From positions 2,744,927 through 2,808,926 of the forward strand of contig NC_057925.1 of assembly GCF_018873765.1 (NCBI RefSeq): 64,000 nucleotides of DNA, read 5' to 3'. The position numbers and the translations under genes were made by a program. Numbering within the stretch: position 1 is the stretch's first letter; every line of letters begins with the position of its first letter. The notes below the pieces were generated by a model. It saw only the letters and a list, made by a program, of their open reading frames with translations. It ran no database searches and had not been told where the DNA came from. Shown piece by piece: positions 51,234 through 63,175 of the stretch. The DNA is from Telopea speciosissima (taxonomy: Eukaryota; Streptophyta; Magnoliopsida; Proteales; Proteaceae).

Positions 51234-51889
51234 CTTTCCCTGTATTACTCCAATAATCTTTTTGGCTATAAGGACTGACATGTTGATCACAAAAAAAGAG
51301 ACAACTGAAATCACGCCAATGAATATAAAATTTATTCCCGAAGGACCACTTCTCTCGCTGAGCATCACCATCAATAGTGGATGAATAGTGAAGATCGAAA
51401 GAGGTGTAGAGGATAGCATAGCCAACGATCTAATTTGCAGCGCTCCGATGATATCTCCCACCATTACAATCACATTTATAACCAAAAGCCAAAAATTTCA
51501 GTTTCTTTTTTGTGAGTATTTCACCCTCAAGACGCTGCAGCTCAACCTTTCTCTCTTCCTCAGTCAAAAGTTGGAGTAGATCTGCTCTATGGTTGTACAA
51601 GAGCTCACAGTCAGTGCCTCCTCCTGGAGATAAAACAATCTTACTTTAGATTCCAGTCGAATGAGCAAAAATAAAGAGAAAAAGGTTAAAAGAGATTATT
51701 TTTACCACAGATCATCGAAATTATGGAGGATGTGAAGATCCTGAACATACTAGGAGCACGAGGTCGAGGAGAGAGAGAAGTAAACTCTAGGCCAGGATTA
51801 GGAGCAGTATCCTCTAGAAAGAATTCAAAACAACGATTACCCTCTTCTCAGATTTCTTCACCAGGCGCAGAACGAGCAGGGGAAACCAT
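51234..51889 (-). pseudogene. Array unit U7
   Basis: Exon A has TGA at 51848-51850 (Arg codon). Exon B is 390 nt (1-nt insertion in an A-run near 51485). It shares sequence variants (gaaagaggtgtagagg, ttgatcacaaaaaaagagac) with U10. Confidence 0.8.
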
Positions 51890-52151
51890 GATTTCAGCAC
51901 GAACAAAGAGGAGAAGGAGATGAAGGAGAGAAAGGGCGAGAGAGAAAAATGGAAATCCCAGGTTTAACGAATCCAAATTATAGTTTAGGGGAGGAAGTAC
52001 TCGGATGACATCGGCTCTTCTTAAATCCCTCTTCTCCCTCTTCTCCTTTCACCTTAGTATGTAAAGCTTCCGCTTTGTTGCTTTTAGTTGGTATCAAACC
52101 CCTAGTACGCTCTTAGAATAGCTCACACTAGAGCTTAGGTAATTTGCTTAC

Positions 52152-52739
52152 CTTTTCTTGTATTACTCCAATAACCTTTTCGGCTACGAGGAAGGACCAC
52201 TTCTCTCGCTGAGCATCACCAGCAATAGTGGAAGAATAGTGAAGATCGAAAGAGCTGTAGAGGCGAGCATAGCCAACGATCTGATTTACAGCGCTCCGAT
52301 GATCTCTCTCACCATTACAATCACATTTATAACCAAAGCCGAATATTTTAGTTTCTTTTTGGTGAGTATTTGACCCTTAAGACGCTGCAGCTCAGCCTTT
52401 CTCTCTTCCTCAGTCAAAAGTTGGAGCAAATCCGCTCTCTGGTTGTACAAGAGCTCACAGTCAGTGCCTCCTCCTGGAGATAAAATAATCTTACTTTAGA
52501 TTCCAGACGAATGAGCAAAAATAAAGAGGAAACGGGTAAAAGAGATTGTTCTTACCGCAGATCATCGAAATTATGGAGGATGTAAAGATCGCGAACATAC
52601 TAGGTGCACGAGGTCGAGGATAGAGAAGAGTAAACTCCAGGCCAGGATCAGGATCAGTATTCTCTAGAAAGAATTCAAAACAACGATTACTCTCTTCTTT
52701 GATTTCTTCACCAGGCGCAGAACGAGCAGGAGAAGCCAT
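52152..52739 (-). pseudogene. Array unit U8 (shortened)
   Basis: Exon A (52739-52556) is open. Exon B is only 322 nt owing to a 67-nt deletion near 52192, and has the TAA at 52286-52288. Confidence 0.8.
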
Positions 52740-53001
52740 GATTTCAACATGAACAGAGAGGAGAAGGAGATGAAGGAGAGAAAGAGCGGGAGAGAAAAAT
52801 GGAAATCCCTGGTTTAACGAATCCAAATTATAGTTTAGGGGAGGAAGTGCTCGGATGACATCAGCTCTTCTTAAATCTTTCTTCTCCCTCTTCTCCTTTC
52901 ATCTTAGTTGGTAAAGCTTCCGCTTTGTTCCTTTTAGTTGGTATCAGAGCCTTAGTACCCTCTTAGAATTTCTCACACAAGAGCTTGAGTAATTTGCTTA
53001 C

Positions 53002-53656
53002 CTTTCCCTGTATTACTCCAATAACCATTTCGGCTACGAGGACGGACATGTAGATCACAAAAATAGAGACAACTCAGATCACGCAAATGAATATAAAATT
53101 TATTTTCGAAGGACCACTTCTCTCGCTGAGCATCACCATTAGTAGCAAATGAATAGTAAAGATCGAAAGAGCTGTAGAGACGAGCATAGCCAACGATCTA
53201 ATTTACAGCGCTCCGATGATCTCTCCCACCATTACAATCACATTTATAACCAAACCCAAATATTTCAATTTCTTTTTAGTGAGTATTTCACACTCAAGAC
53301 GCTGCAGCTCAGCCTTTTTCTCTTCCTCAGTCAAAAGTTGGAGCAGACCCTCTTTCTGGTTGTACAAGAGCTCACAGTCAGTGCCTCCTCCTGGAGATAA
53401 AATAATCTTACTGTAGATTCCAGTCGAATGAGCGAAAATAAAGAGGAAAAGGTTAAAAGAGATTGTTTTTACCGCAGATCATCGAAATTATGGAGGATGT
53501 GAAGATCCTGAACATACTAGGAGCACGAGGTCGAGGAGAGAAAAAAGTAAACTTTAGGCCTGGATCAAGATCAGTATCCTCTAGAAAGAATTCAAAAGAA
53601 CGATTACCCTCTTCTTTGATTTCTTCATCAGGCGCAGAACAAGCAGGAGAAGCCAT
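53002..53656 (-). pseudogene. Array unit U9
   Basis: Exon A (53656-53473) is open with a GTAAA donor. Exon B (53390-53002) has the TAA at 53203-53205. Confidence 0.8.
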
Positions 53657-53918
53657 GATTTCAGCACGAACAGAGAGGAGAGGGAGATGAAGGGGAGAAA
53701 GAGCAGGAGAGAAAAATGGAAATCCCAGGTTTAACGAATCCAAATTACAGTTTAGGGGAGGAAGTGCTCGGATGACATCGGCTCTTCTTAAATCTCTCTT
53801 CTCCCCCTTCTCCTTTCACCTTAGTTTGTAAAGCTTCCGCTTTGTTCCTTTTAATTGGTATCAGAGCCTTAGTACGCTCTTAGAATTGCTCACACTAGAG
53901 TTTAGGTAAGTTGCTTAC

Positions 53919-54575
53919 CTTTCCCTGTATTACTCCAATAACCTTTTCGGCTACGAGGACTGACATGTTGACCTCAAAAAAAGAGACAACCGAAATCACG
54001 CCAATGAATATAAAATTTGTTCCTGAAGGACCAATTCTCTCGCTGACTATCACCATCAATAGTGGATGAATAGTGAAGATCGAAAGAGGTGTAGAGGCGA
54101 GCATAGCCAACGATCTGATTTGCAGCGTTTCGATGATCTCTCCCACCATTACAATCACATGTATAACCAAAAGCAAAAAATTTCAGTTTCTTTTTTGGTG
54201 AGTATTTCACCCTCAAGACGCTGCAGCTCAACCTTTTTCTCTTCCTCAGTCAAAAGTTGGAGCAAAGCCACTCTCTGGTTGTACAAGAGCTCACAGTTAG
54301 TGCCTCCTCATGGAGATAAAATAATCTTACTTTAGATTCCAGTCGAATGAGCGAAAATAAAGAGAAAATGGTTAAAAGATATTGTTCTTACCGCAGATCA
54401 TCGAAATTATGGAGGATGTGAAGATCCCGAACATACTAGGCGCACGAGGTCGAGGAGAGAGAGGAGTAAACTCAAGGCAAGGATCAGAATCAGTATCTTT
54501 TACAAAGAATTCAAAAGAACGATTACCCACTTCTTTGATTTCTTCACCAGGTGCAGAACGAGCAGGAGAATCCAT
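53919..54575 (-). pseudogene. Array unit U10
   Basis: Exon A (54575-54392) is open. Exon B is 391 nt (net +2, A-run near 54175) and out of frame; the acceptor CCAG has become CCATGAG. Sister of U7 by shared variants. Confidence 0.8.
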
Positions 54576-54834
54576 GATTTCAGCACGAACAGAGAGAAGG
54601 AGATGAAGGAGAGAAAGAGCGGGAGAAAAAAATAGAAATCTCAGGTTTAACGAATCCAAATTATAGTTTAGGGGAGGAAGTGCTCGGATGACATCGGCTC
54701 TTCTTAAATCTCTTTTCTCTCTCTTCTCCTTTCACCTTACTTTGTAAACCTTCCACTTTGTTCCTTTTAGTTGGTATCAGAGCCTTAGTAGGCTCTTAGA
54801 ATTGCTCACACTAGAGCTTGGGTAATTTACTTAC

Positions 54835-55489
54835 CTTTCCCTGTATTAATCCAATAACTTTTTCGGCTACGAGGACTGACATGTAGATCACCAAAATAGA
54901 GATAACTAAAATCACGCCAACGAATATAAATTTTATTCCCGAAGGACCACTTCTCGCGCTGAGCATCACCATCAATAGTGGATGAATAGTAAAGATCGAA
55001 AGAGCTGTAGTGGCGAGCATAGCCAACGATCTAATTTGTAGCGCTCCGATGATCTCTCCCACCATTACAATCACATTTATAACCAAAGCTGAATATTTCA
55101 GTTTCTTTTCTGTGAGTATTTCATATTCAAGATGCTGCAGCTCAACCTTTCTCTCTTCCTCAGTCAAAAGTTGGAGGAGATCCGCTCTCTAGTTGTACAA
55201 GAGCTCACAGTCAGTGCCTCCTCCTGGAGATAAAACAATCTTAGTTTAAATTCCAGTCGAATGAGCAAAAATAAAGAGAAAAAGGTTAAAAGAGATTATT
55301 CTTACCGCAGATCATCGAAATTATGGAGGATGTGAAGATCCCGAACATACTAGGAGCACGAGGTCGAGGAGAGAGAGGAGTAAACTCAAGGCCAGGATCA
55401 GGATCAGTATCCTTTAGAAAGAATTCAGAAGAACGATTATCCTCTTCTCTGATTTCTTCACCAGGCGTAGAACTAGCAGAAGAGGCCAT
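54835..55489 (-). pseudogene. Array unit U11
   Basis: Exon A (55489-55306) is open. Exon B has TAG at 55189-55191 replacing Gln of YNQ; the rest of B is open. Confidence 0.8.
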
Positions 55490-55751
55490 GATTTCAGCAA
55501 GAACAGAGTGGAGAAGGAGATGAAGGAGGGAAAGAGCGGGAGAGAAAAATGGAAATCCCAGGTTTAACGAATCCAAATTATAGTTTAGGGGAGGAAGTGC
55601 TCGGATGACATCGGCTCTTCTTAAATCTCTCTTCTCCCTCTTCTCCTTTCACCTTAGTTTGTAAAGCTTCCGCTTTGTTCCTTTTAGTTGGTATCAGAGC
55701 CTTAGTACGCTCTTACAATTGCTCACACAAGAGTTTGGGTAATTTACTTAC

Positions 55752-56404
55752 CTTTCCCTGTATTACTCTAATAACCTTTTCGGCTACGAGGATTGACATG
55801 TAGATCACAAAAACAGAGACAATTGAAATCACGAAAATGAATATAAAATTTGTTCCCGAAGGACCACTTCTCTCTGAGCATCACCATCAATAGTGGATGA
55901 ATAGTGAAGATCGAAAGAGCTGTAGAGGCTAGCATAGCCAACGACCTAATTTGCAGTGCTCCGATGATCTCTCCCACCATTACAATCACATTTATAACCA
56001 AAGCCGAATATTTTAATTTCTTTTTGGTGAGTATTTCACCCTCAAGACACTACAGCTTAGCCTTTCTGTCTTCCCCAATCAAAAGTTGGAGCAGATCCGC
56101 TCTCTGGTTGTACAAGGGCTCACAGTCAGTGCCTCCTCCTGGAGATAAAATAATCTTACTTTAGATTCTAGAAGAATGAGCAAAAATAAAGAGAAAATGG
56201 TTAAAAGAGATTGTTCTTACCGCAGATCATCGAAATTATGGCTGATGTGAAGATCCCGAACATACTAGGAGCACGAGGTCAAGGAGAGAGAGGAGTAAAC
56301 TCCAGGCCAGGATCAAAATCAATTTCCTCTAGAAAGAATTCAAAAGAACGATTACCCTCTTCTCTGATTTCTTCACCAGGCGCAGAACGACCAGGAGAAG
56401 CCAT
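55752..56404 (-). pseudogene. Array unit U12
   Basis: Exon A has TGA at 56279-56281 (Arg CGA to TGA). Exon B is 387 nt and frameshifted. Confidence 0.8.
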
Positions 56405-56666
56405 GATTTCAGGGAGAATAGAGAGGAGAAGGAGATGAAGGAGAGAAAGAGTGGGAGAGAAAAATGAAAATCCCCGGTTTAATGAATCCAAATTATAGTT
56501 TAGGGGAGGAAGTGCTCGGATGACATCGGCTTTTCTTAAACCTCTCTTCTCCCTCTTCTCCTTTTACCTTAGTTTGTAAAGCTTTCGCTTTGTTCCTTTT
56601 AGTTGGTATCAAAGCCTTAGTACGCTCTTAGAATTGCTCACACTAGAGCTTGGGTAATTTGTTTAA

Positions 56667-57321
56667 TTTTTTTTTATATTACTTCAATAAATTTTTCGGC
56701 TACGAGGACTGACATGTAGATCACAAAAATAGAGACAACTGAAATCACGCTAATGAATATAAAATTTGTTCCTGAAGGACCACTTATCTCGCTGAGCATC
56801 ACCATCAATAGCGGATGAATAGTAAAGATCAAAAGAGCTGTAGAGGCGAGTATATCCAACAATCTAATTTGTAGCGCTCCGATGATCTCTCCCACCATTA
56901 CAATAATATTTATAAGCAAAGCTGAATATTTCAGTTTCTTTTTTGTGAGTATTTCACCCTCAAGACGCTGCAGCTCAACCTTTCTTTCTTCCTCAGTCAA
57001 AGGCTGAGCAGATCTGCTCTCTGGTTATACAAGAGCTCACAGTCAGTGCCTCCTCCTGGAGATAAAACAATCTTACTTCAGATTCCAGTCGAATGAACAA
57101 AAATAAATAGGAAACGGTTAAAAGAGATTATTCTTATCGCAGAGCATCGAAATTATGGAGGATGTGAAGATCCCGAACATACTAGGAGCACGAGGTCGAG
57201 GAGAGAGAGAAGTAAACTCCAGGCCAGGATCAGGATCATTTTTCTCTAGAAAGCATTGAAAAGAATGATTACCCTCTTCTCTGATTTTTTCACCAGGGGC
57301 AGAACGAGTAGGAGAAGCCAT
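56667..57321 (-). pseudogene. Array unit U13
   Basis: Exon A (57321-57138) is open but its donor is GATAAG. Exon B has a small deletion near 57001 and its own donor is lost (gtttaatttt on the plus strand). Confidence 0.75.
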
Positions 57322-57583
57322 GATTTCAGCACGAACAGAGAGGAGAAGGAGATGAAGGAGAGAAAGAACGGGAGTGAAAAATAAAAATCCCAGGTTTAAC
57401 GAATCCAAATTATAATTTAGGAGAGGAAGTGCTCAGATGACATCTGCTCTTCTTAAATCTCTCTTCTCCCTCTTCTCCTTTCACCTTAGTTTGTAAAGCT
57501 TCCGCTTTGTTCCTTTTAGTTGGTATCAGAGCCTTAGTACACTCTTAGAATTGCTCACACTTGAGCTTGGTTAATTTGCTTAT

Positions 57584-58239
57584 CTTTTCCTTTAATACTC
57601 CAATAACCTTTTCGGCTACGTGGACTGACATGGAGTTCATAGAAACAGTGACAACTAAAATCACGCCAATGAATATAAAATTTATTTCCGAAGGACCACT
57701 TCTCTCGCTGAACATCACCATCAAAAGCGGATGAATAATGATGATCGAAAGAGCTGTAGAGGCGAGCATAGCCAATGATTTAATTTATAGCGCTCCGATG
57801 TTCTCTCCCACCATTATAATCGCATTTATAACCAAAGCCAAATATTTGAGTTCCTTTTTTGTGAGTATTTCACCCTCAAGACGCTGCAGCTCAGCTTTTC
57901 TCTCTTCCTCAGTCAAAAGTTGGAGCAGATCCGCTCTTTGGTTGTACAAGAGCTCACAGTCAGTGCCTCCTCCTGGAGATAAAATAGTCTTACTTTAGAT
58001 TCCTGTCGAATGAGAAAAAAAAAAAGAGAAAACGGTTAAAAGAGATTGTTTTTACCGTAGATCATCAAAATTATGGAGGATGTGAAGATCCCGAACATAC
58101 TCGGAGCACGAGGTCGAGGAGAGAGAGGAGTAAACTCCAGGCCAAGATCAGGATCATTGTCCTCTAGAAAGAATTCAAAAGAACGATTACCCTCTTCTCT
58201 GTTTTCTTCACCAGGCGCAGAACGAGCAGGAGAAGCCAT
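57584..58239 (-). pseudogene. Array unit U14
   Basis: Exon A (58239-58056) is open. Exon B (57972-57584) has TAA at 57785-57787 and a GATAAG donor. Confidence 0.8.
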
Positions 58240-58501
58240 GATTTCAACAGGAACAGAGAGGAGAGGGAGATGAAGGAGAGAAAGAGCGGGAGAGAAAAAT
58301 GAAAATCCCAGGTTTAACGAATCCAAATTATAGTTTAGGGGAGGAAGTGCTCAGATGACATCGGCTCTTCTTAAATCTCTCTTCTCCCTCTTCTCCTTTC
58401 ACCTTAGTTTGTAAAGCTTCCGCTTTGTTCCTTATAGTTGGTATCAGAGCCTTAGTACGCTCTTAGAATTGCTCACACTAGAGCTTGGGTAATTTGCTTA
58501 C

Positions 58502-59156
58502 CTTTCCCTGTATTACTCCAATAATCTTTTCGGCTACGAGGACTGACATGTAGATCACAAAAATAGAGACAAATGAAATCACACCAATAAATATAAAATT
58601 TGTTCCCGAAGTACCACTTCTCTCGCTGAGCATCACCATCAATAACAGATGAATAGTGAAGATCGAAAGAGCTGTAGGGGCGAGCATAGCCAACGATCTA
58701 ATTTACAGCGCTCCGATGATCTTTCCCACCATTACAATCACATTTATAACCAAAGCTGAATATTTCAGTTTCTTTTTTATGAGTATTTCACCCTTAAGAC
58801 GCTGCAGTTCAGCCTTTCTCTTTTGCTCAATCAAAAGTTGGAGCAGATCCGCTCTCTGGTTGTACAAGAGCTCACAGTCAGTGCCTCCTCTTGGAGATAA
58901 AACAATCTTACTTTAGATTCCACTCGAATGAGTGAAAATAAAGAGGAAACGGTTAATAGAGATTGTTCTTACCGCAGATCATCGAAATTATGGAGGATGT
59001 GAAGATCCCGAACATACTAGGAGCACGAGGTCGAGGAGAGAGAGGTGTAAACTCCAGGCCAGGATCAGGATCAGTATCTTCTAGAAAGAATTAAAAAGAA
59101 TGATTACCCTTTTCTCTGATTTATTTACCAGGCACAGAACGAGTAGGAGAAGCCAT
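58502..59156 (-). pseudogene. Array unit U15
   Basis: Exon A has TAA at 59091-59093 (Glu codon). Exon B has the TAA at 58703-58705. Confidence 0.8.
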
Positions 59157-59418
59157 GATTTCAGTATGAACAGAGAGGAGAAGGAGATGAAGGAGAGAAA
59201 GAGCGGGAGAGAAAAATGGAAATCTCAGGTTTAACGAATCCAAATTATAGTTTAGGGGAGGAAGTACTCGGATGACATCGGCTCTTCTTAAATCTCTCTT
59301 CTCCCTGTTCTCCTTTCACCTTAGTTTGTAAAGCTTCCGCTTTGTTCCTTTTAGTTGGTATCAGAGCCTTAGTACGCTTTTAAAATTGCTCACACTAGAG
59401 ATTGGGTAATTTGCTTAC

Positions 59419-60071
59419 CTTTTCCTGTATTACTCTAATAACCTTTTCGGCTACGAGGACTGACATGTAGATCACAAAAGTAGAGACAACTAAAATCACG
59501 CCAATGAATATAAAATTTATTTTCGAAGGACCATTTCTCTCGCTGAGCATCACCACCAATAGCGGATGAATAGTGAAGATCAAAAGAGCTGTAGGGGCGA
59601 GTATAGCCAACGATCTAATTTGTAGTGCTCCGATGATCTCTCCCACCATTACAATCACATTTATAATCAAAGTCGAATATTTTAGTTTCTTTTTTGTGAG
59701 TATTTCACCCTCAAAACGCTGCAGCTCAGCCTTTCTCTCTTCCTCAGTCAAAAGTTGGAGTAGATCCGCTCTCTGGTTGTACAAGAGCTCACAGTCAGTG
59801 CCTCCTCCTGGAGATAAAACAATCTTACTTTAGATTCCAGTCGAATGAGTGAAAATAAAGAGGAAACGATTAAAAGAGAATGTTCTTATCGCAGATCATC
59901 AAAATTATGGAGGATGTGAATATCCCGAACATACTAGGAGCACGAGGTCGAGGAGAGAGGAGTAAACTTCAGGCCAGGATCAGGATCAGTATCCTTTAGA
60001 AGGAATTCAAAAGATCAATTATCCTCTTCTCTGATTTCTTCACCAAGCACAGAACGAGCAGGAGAAGCCAT
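59419..60071 (-). pseudogene. Array unit U16 (last copy)
   Basis: Exon A is 182 nt (2-nt deletion in the GA-run near 59955) with a GATAAG donor. Exon B (59807-59419) is fully open. Confidence 0.8.
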
Positions 60072-60340
60072 GATTTCAGCACGAACAGAGTGGAGAAGGA
60101 GATGAAGGAGAGAAAGAACGGGAGAGAAAAATAGAAATACCAGGTTTAACGAATCCAAATTATAGTTTAGGGGAGGAAGTTCTTGAATGACATCGGCTCT
60201 TCTTAAATCTCTTTTCTCCCTCTTCTCTTTTCACCTTAGTTTGTAAAGCTTCCACTTTGTTCCTTTTAGTTGATATTAGAGCCTTAGTACGCTCTTAGAA
60301 TTGCTCACACTAGAGCTTGGATAATTTGCTTATGTTCTAA

Positions 60341-61810
60341 GAATAGAAGCGATGATCTATCTGATACTAACTAAACTAAATAAACTAACTAATAAAGTCA
60401 GTTCCATCATTGAATGGAAAACATCTGCCATCATTGAATGTTGTTGCACACTCTAGTGCGAGAAGCCACCTCTCACCTTTATCTTCGGGGTTTGGAACTT
60501 GTGATGCAGCCCATATTTTTATGGCATATGCGGAAAAATAGAAACATAGGTTAAGGAAACAAAGTAGGAACAAAGGTTGAAAACAACAATCACAACAGCC
60601 CCCTGCTATGGAGGTGAGATCAACTCTGGTGAATTATCACCTTGGTAAAATAACAAAGTTAAGGAAACAAAGTAGGAACAAATGTTGGAATTAGAAGCTA
60701 GCAGGAAACAGACATCATAGTAGACCCTCTCCTCTGCTATGGATTTAATCAATTTCTATATCTACAACCAATTCAGACGTGTGTAGCACAGTAGCAGTAT
60801 AAGTCATAGTTTGTCCTTCATTTTCCTCTACTTTTTTTCTAATTTTAGGAATTTGAGTAAGGAAATAACTTCCTTGTTATTATGCTAAAAGTTTATCTTG
60901 AAATTTCGTAGTCAGTGTGTCATGGATTTAATGCAGTACTGATCCCGAATTAGTGAAATCTAGTGGGAGATCAGCGTGCGACAAGATTGCAGGAAAAAAA
61001 AAAGATAAACCAGATTTGAAAAAGAAAAATAACGAATAACAAAATAATAATAGCTCTAAAGGGTCTGATTTTAGAGTGTAAGAGTTCTACAAAGTGTGAT
61101 TAAAATCTGATGGTCTGATTCACACTTATGGAGTAATCCTACTTGAGGAAGGATGTCTTAATAATTACAGAAGCGAAGGGCCCCTACTACTTGGGGAAAG
61201 ATGTCTTAACAATTACAAAAATGATGGGCAGAAAGGGGTTCAAATCATAGTGATCAATTAAGGTTCTAACAGTTGAGTAAGTGGTAATAGGAACAGAACA
61301 GCTAAAGCAATTTGAAAATCTAAAAATTTGACAAATCCTAGTTGAAATAGGAAAAACTAGTATTCGATGGGAAGGATAGGATTTTTTTTTGTGGGAGGGG
61401 AGGAGGAGGGGGTGATTTGTTTTGATACTGAAGCTGAAATAGAAAAGAAAGACACAGATAAAAAATCATCAGCTGATCAGCAGGGCTAGAATCACCACCA
61501 GTACCTAATCCGGAATCATCAAATCACCACAGTGAGGAGCATTCTGAATCACCATAGAACTAAATGCAAAAACCAATCTTACAAACTTATGTAAAAGACT
61601 AAAAAACAGATTAAAACTAAAAAAAAAAGAAAGTAAAGGCTTAAATCGATCTTAAATTGATTAGCTAAGTTAAACTAACTAGGAAACTGAAATAAGGCTG
61701 GACTCTTAGAGACCCTATTCCAGCCTAAAACTGAAACACATAATACCAAATTAAATAAAAAATAGAACTCTAACTAAACTAACTAATAAAACCAATTCCA
61801 TATTCATTCT
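60341..61810. other. Flank of the array, homologous to the 31.7-kb paralogue
   Basis: 60430-60770 repeats 31730-32060 (cattgaatgttgttgcacac, ttatggcatatgcgg, taaggaaacaaagtaggaac). The remainder is AT-rich and holds no recognised gene. Confidence 0.6.
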
Positions 61811-61811
61811 T

Positions 61812-62540
61812 CTTACCCATAATTTAGAGGAGGAAGTGCTCGGATGATATCGGCTCTTCTTAAATCTCTCCTCCCTCTTCTCCTTTCACCTTAGTTTGTA
61901 AAGCTTTCGCTTTATTCTTTTTAGTTGGTATCAGAGCCTTAGTACGCTCTTAGAATTGCTCACATCAGAGCTTGAGTAATTTGCTTATGTTCTAAGAATA
62001 GAAGCGACGATCTCTCTGATACTAACTAAACTAACTAATAAAGTCAATTTCATATTCATTCTTCCTACCCATATTTTAGAGGAAGTGCTCGGATGACATC
62101 GGCTATTCTTAAATCTCTCTTCCCCCTCTTCTCCTTTCGCCTTAGTTTGTAAAGCTTCTGCTTTATTCATTTTAGTTGGTATCAGAGTCTTAGTACGCTC
62201 TTAGAATTGCTCACACCAGAGCTTGGGTAATTTGCTTATGTTCTAAGAATAGAAGCGACGATCTATCGGGTACTAACTAAATTAACTAATGAAGCCAATT
62301 CCATATTCATTATTCCTACCCATATTTTAGAGGAGGAAGTGCTCGAATGACATCGGCTCTTCTTAAATCTCTATTCTCCCTCTTCTCCTTTCGCCTTAGT
62401 TTGTAAAGCTTTCGCTTTATTCCTTTTAGTTGGTATCAGAGTCTTAGTACGCTCTTAGAATTACTCACACTAGAGCTTCGATAATTTGCTTATGTTCTAA
62501 GAATAAAAGCGACGATCTATCTAATACCAACTAAAAGAAA
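61812..62540. repeat. Three tandem copies of the array spacer without exons
   Basis: Blocks containing gaggaagtgctcgg at about 61829, 62079 and 62333 (period ~250 bp) repeat the array spacer, including ttggtatcagag and a tail (gttctaagaatagaagcgac, ctgatactaacta) that also follows U16 at 60335-60385. Exons A and B are absent. Confidence 0.85.
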
Positions 62541-62812
62541 CAAAGCGAAAACTTTACAAACTAAGGCGAAAGGAGAACCATAATCCATAAGAATATATGA
62601 TCTGTATGAGGTTACTCTGTTTTCAGTCGGACATGCTGATTTTTCAACCTCCAGTTCCTTGTTTTCTCATCATTTCAAATTTAAGGATAAAGAATCTTCT
62701 CATCTCACAGAGACAACCAAACAACGAGAAAATAGCATAGCCAAGAAATTCGTACAGACAACCAAACACAGTTAAAAAAGAAGAAAACGATTAAAAAAGC
62801 TTTGTGATGTTC

Positions 62813-63175
62813 TTACCAAAAATCATGGAAATTATGAAGCATTTGAAGACGATTAAAGGAGCTTGTGATGTTCTTACTACAGATCATGGAAACTATGAAG
62901 CATCTAAAGACACCAAACACAGTAGGAGAACGAGGTCGAGGAGGGAGAGGAGTAAAATCAAGACCAAGACCAGTTCCACTGGCATGAGTTGAGTTGGAAA
63001 CACAGTAGGAGCATTTTCCTCTTCCCTGATTTCTTGACCAAGCACAAAAGCAGAACAAGCAGAAGAAGGAGAATTTGCCATGATTTCAACATCGAACACA
63101 TAGAGGAGAAGGAGATGGAGGAGAGAAAGAGCAGGAGAAAAAATGGAAATCCCAAGTTTAAAGCATCCAACTGAT
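62813..63175 (-). pseudogene. Paralogue 2: diverged exon A in native orientation
   Basis: The ATG at 63081 gives MANSPSSACSAFVLGQEIRE. A different frame then encodes SGTGLGLDFTPLPPRPRSP and FRCFIVSMIC before a donor near 62878 (GTAAG). The two frames show a frameshift, and the exon is about 20 nt longer than array copies. The last ~60 bp of the exon with its donor is duplicated at 62813-62850. It preserves the unrearranged arrangement used to recognise the inversion at 33 kb. Confidence 0.6.

Larger units (their letters stand above)
45734..60340 (-). repeat. 16-unit tandem array of a two-exon gene segment, period about 917 bp
   Basis: Head-to-tail units each contain exon A (184 nt), an ~82-bp intron, exon B (389 nt) and a ~260-bp spacer. 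Exon A starts lie at 46388, 47304, 48221, 49138, 50055, 50971, 51889, 52739, 53656, 54575, 55489, 56404, 57321, 58239, 59156 and 60071. Spacing is 914-919 bp except U7-U8 (850 bp; a 67-nt deletion in B8). Each spacer carries the CT-rich gene flank (cttctccctcttctcctttc) and, with occasional substitutions, ttggtatcagagcc. Units are very similar by eye, so amplification was recent or homogenised. Only U1 and U4 keep both exons open with usable splice signals. Confidence 0.95.

Noticed and set aside
45881..59833. Recurrent plus-strand open frames (about 66-89 codons) in every array unit
   Set aside because: They are the antisense of exons A and B; their recurrence only reflects the copying of the unit, and the minus strand has matching splice sites.
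45734..60340. CRISPR-like or centromeric satellite interpretation of the array
   Set aside because: Units are 917 bp, contain exons and introns with splice signals, and are in a plant nuclear context; neither short spacers nor a typical 150-180-bp satellite is present.
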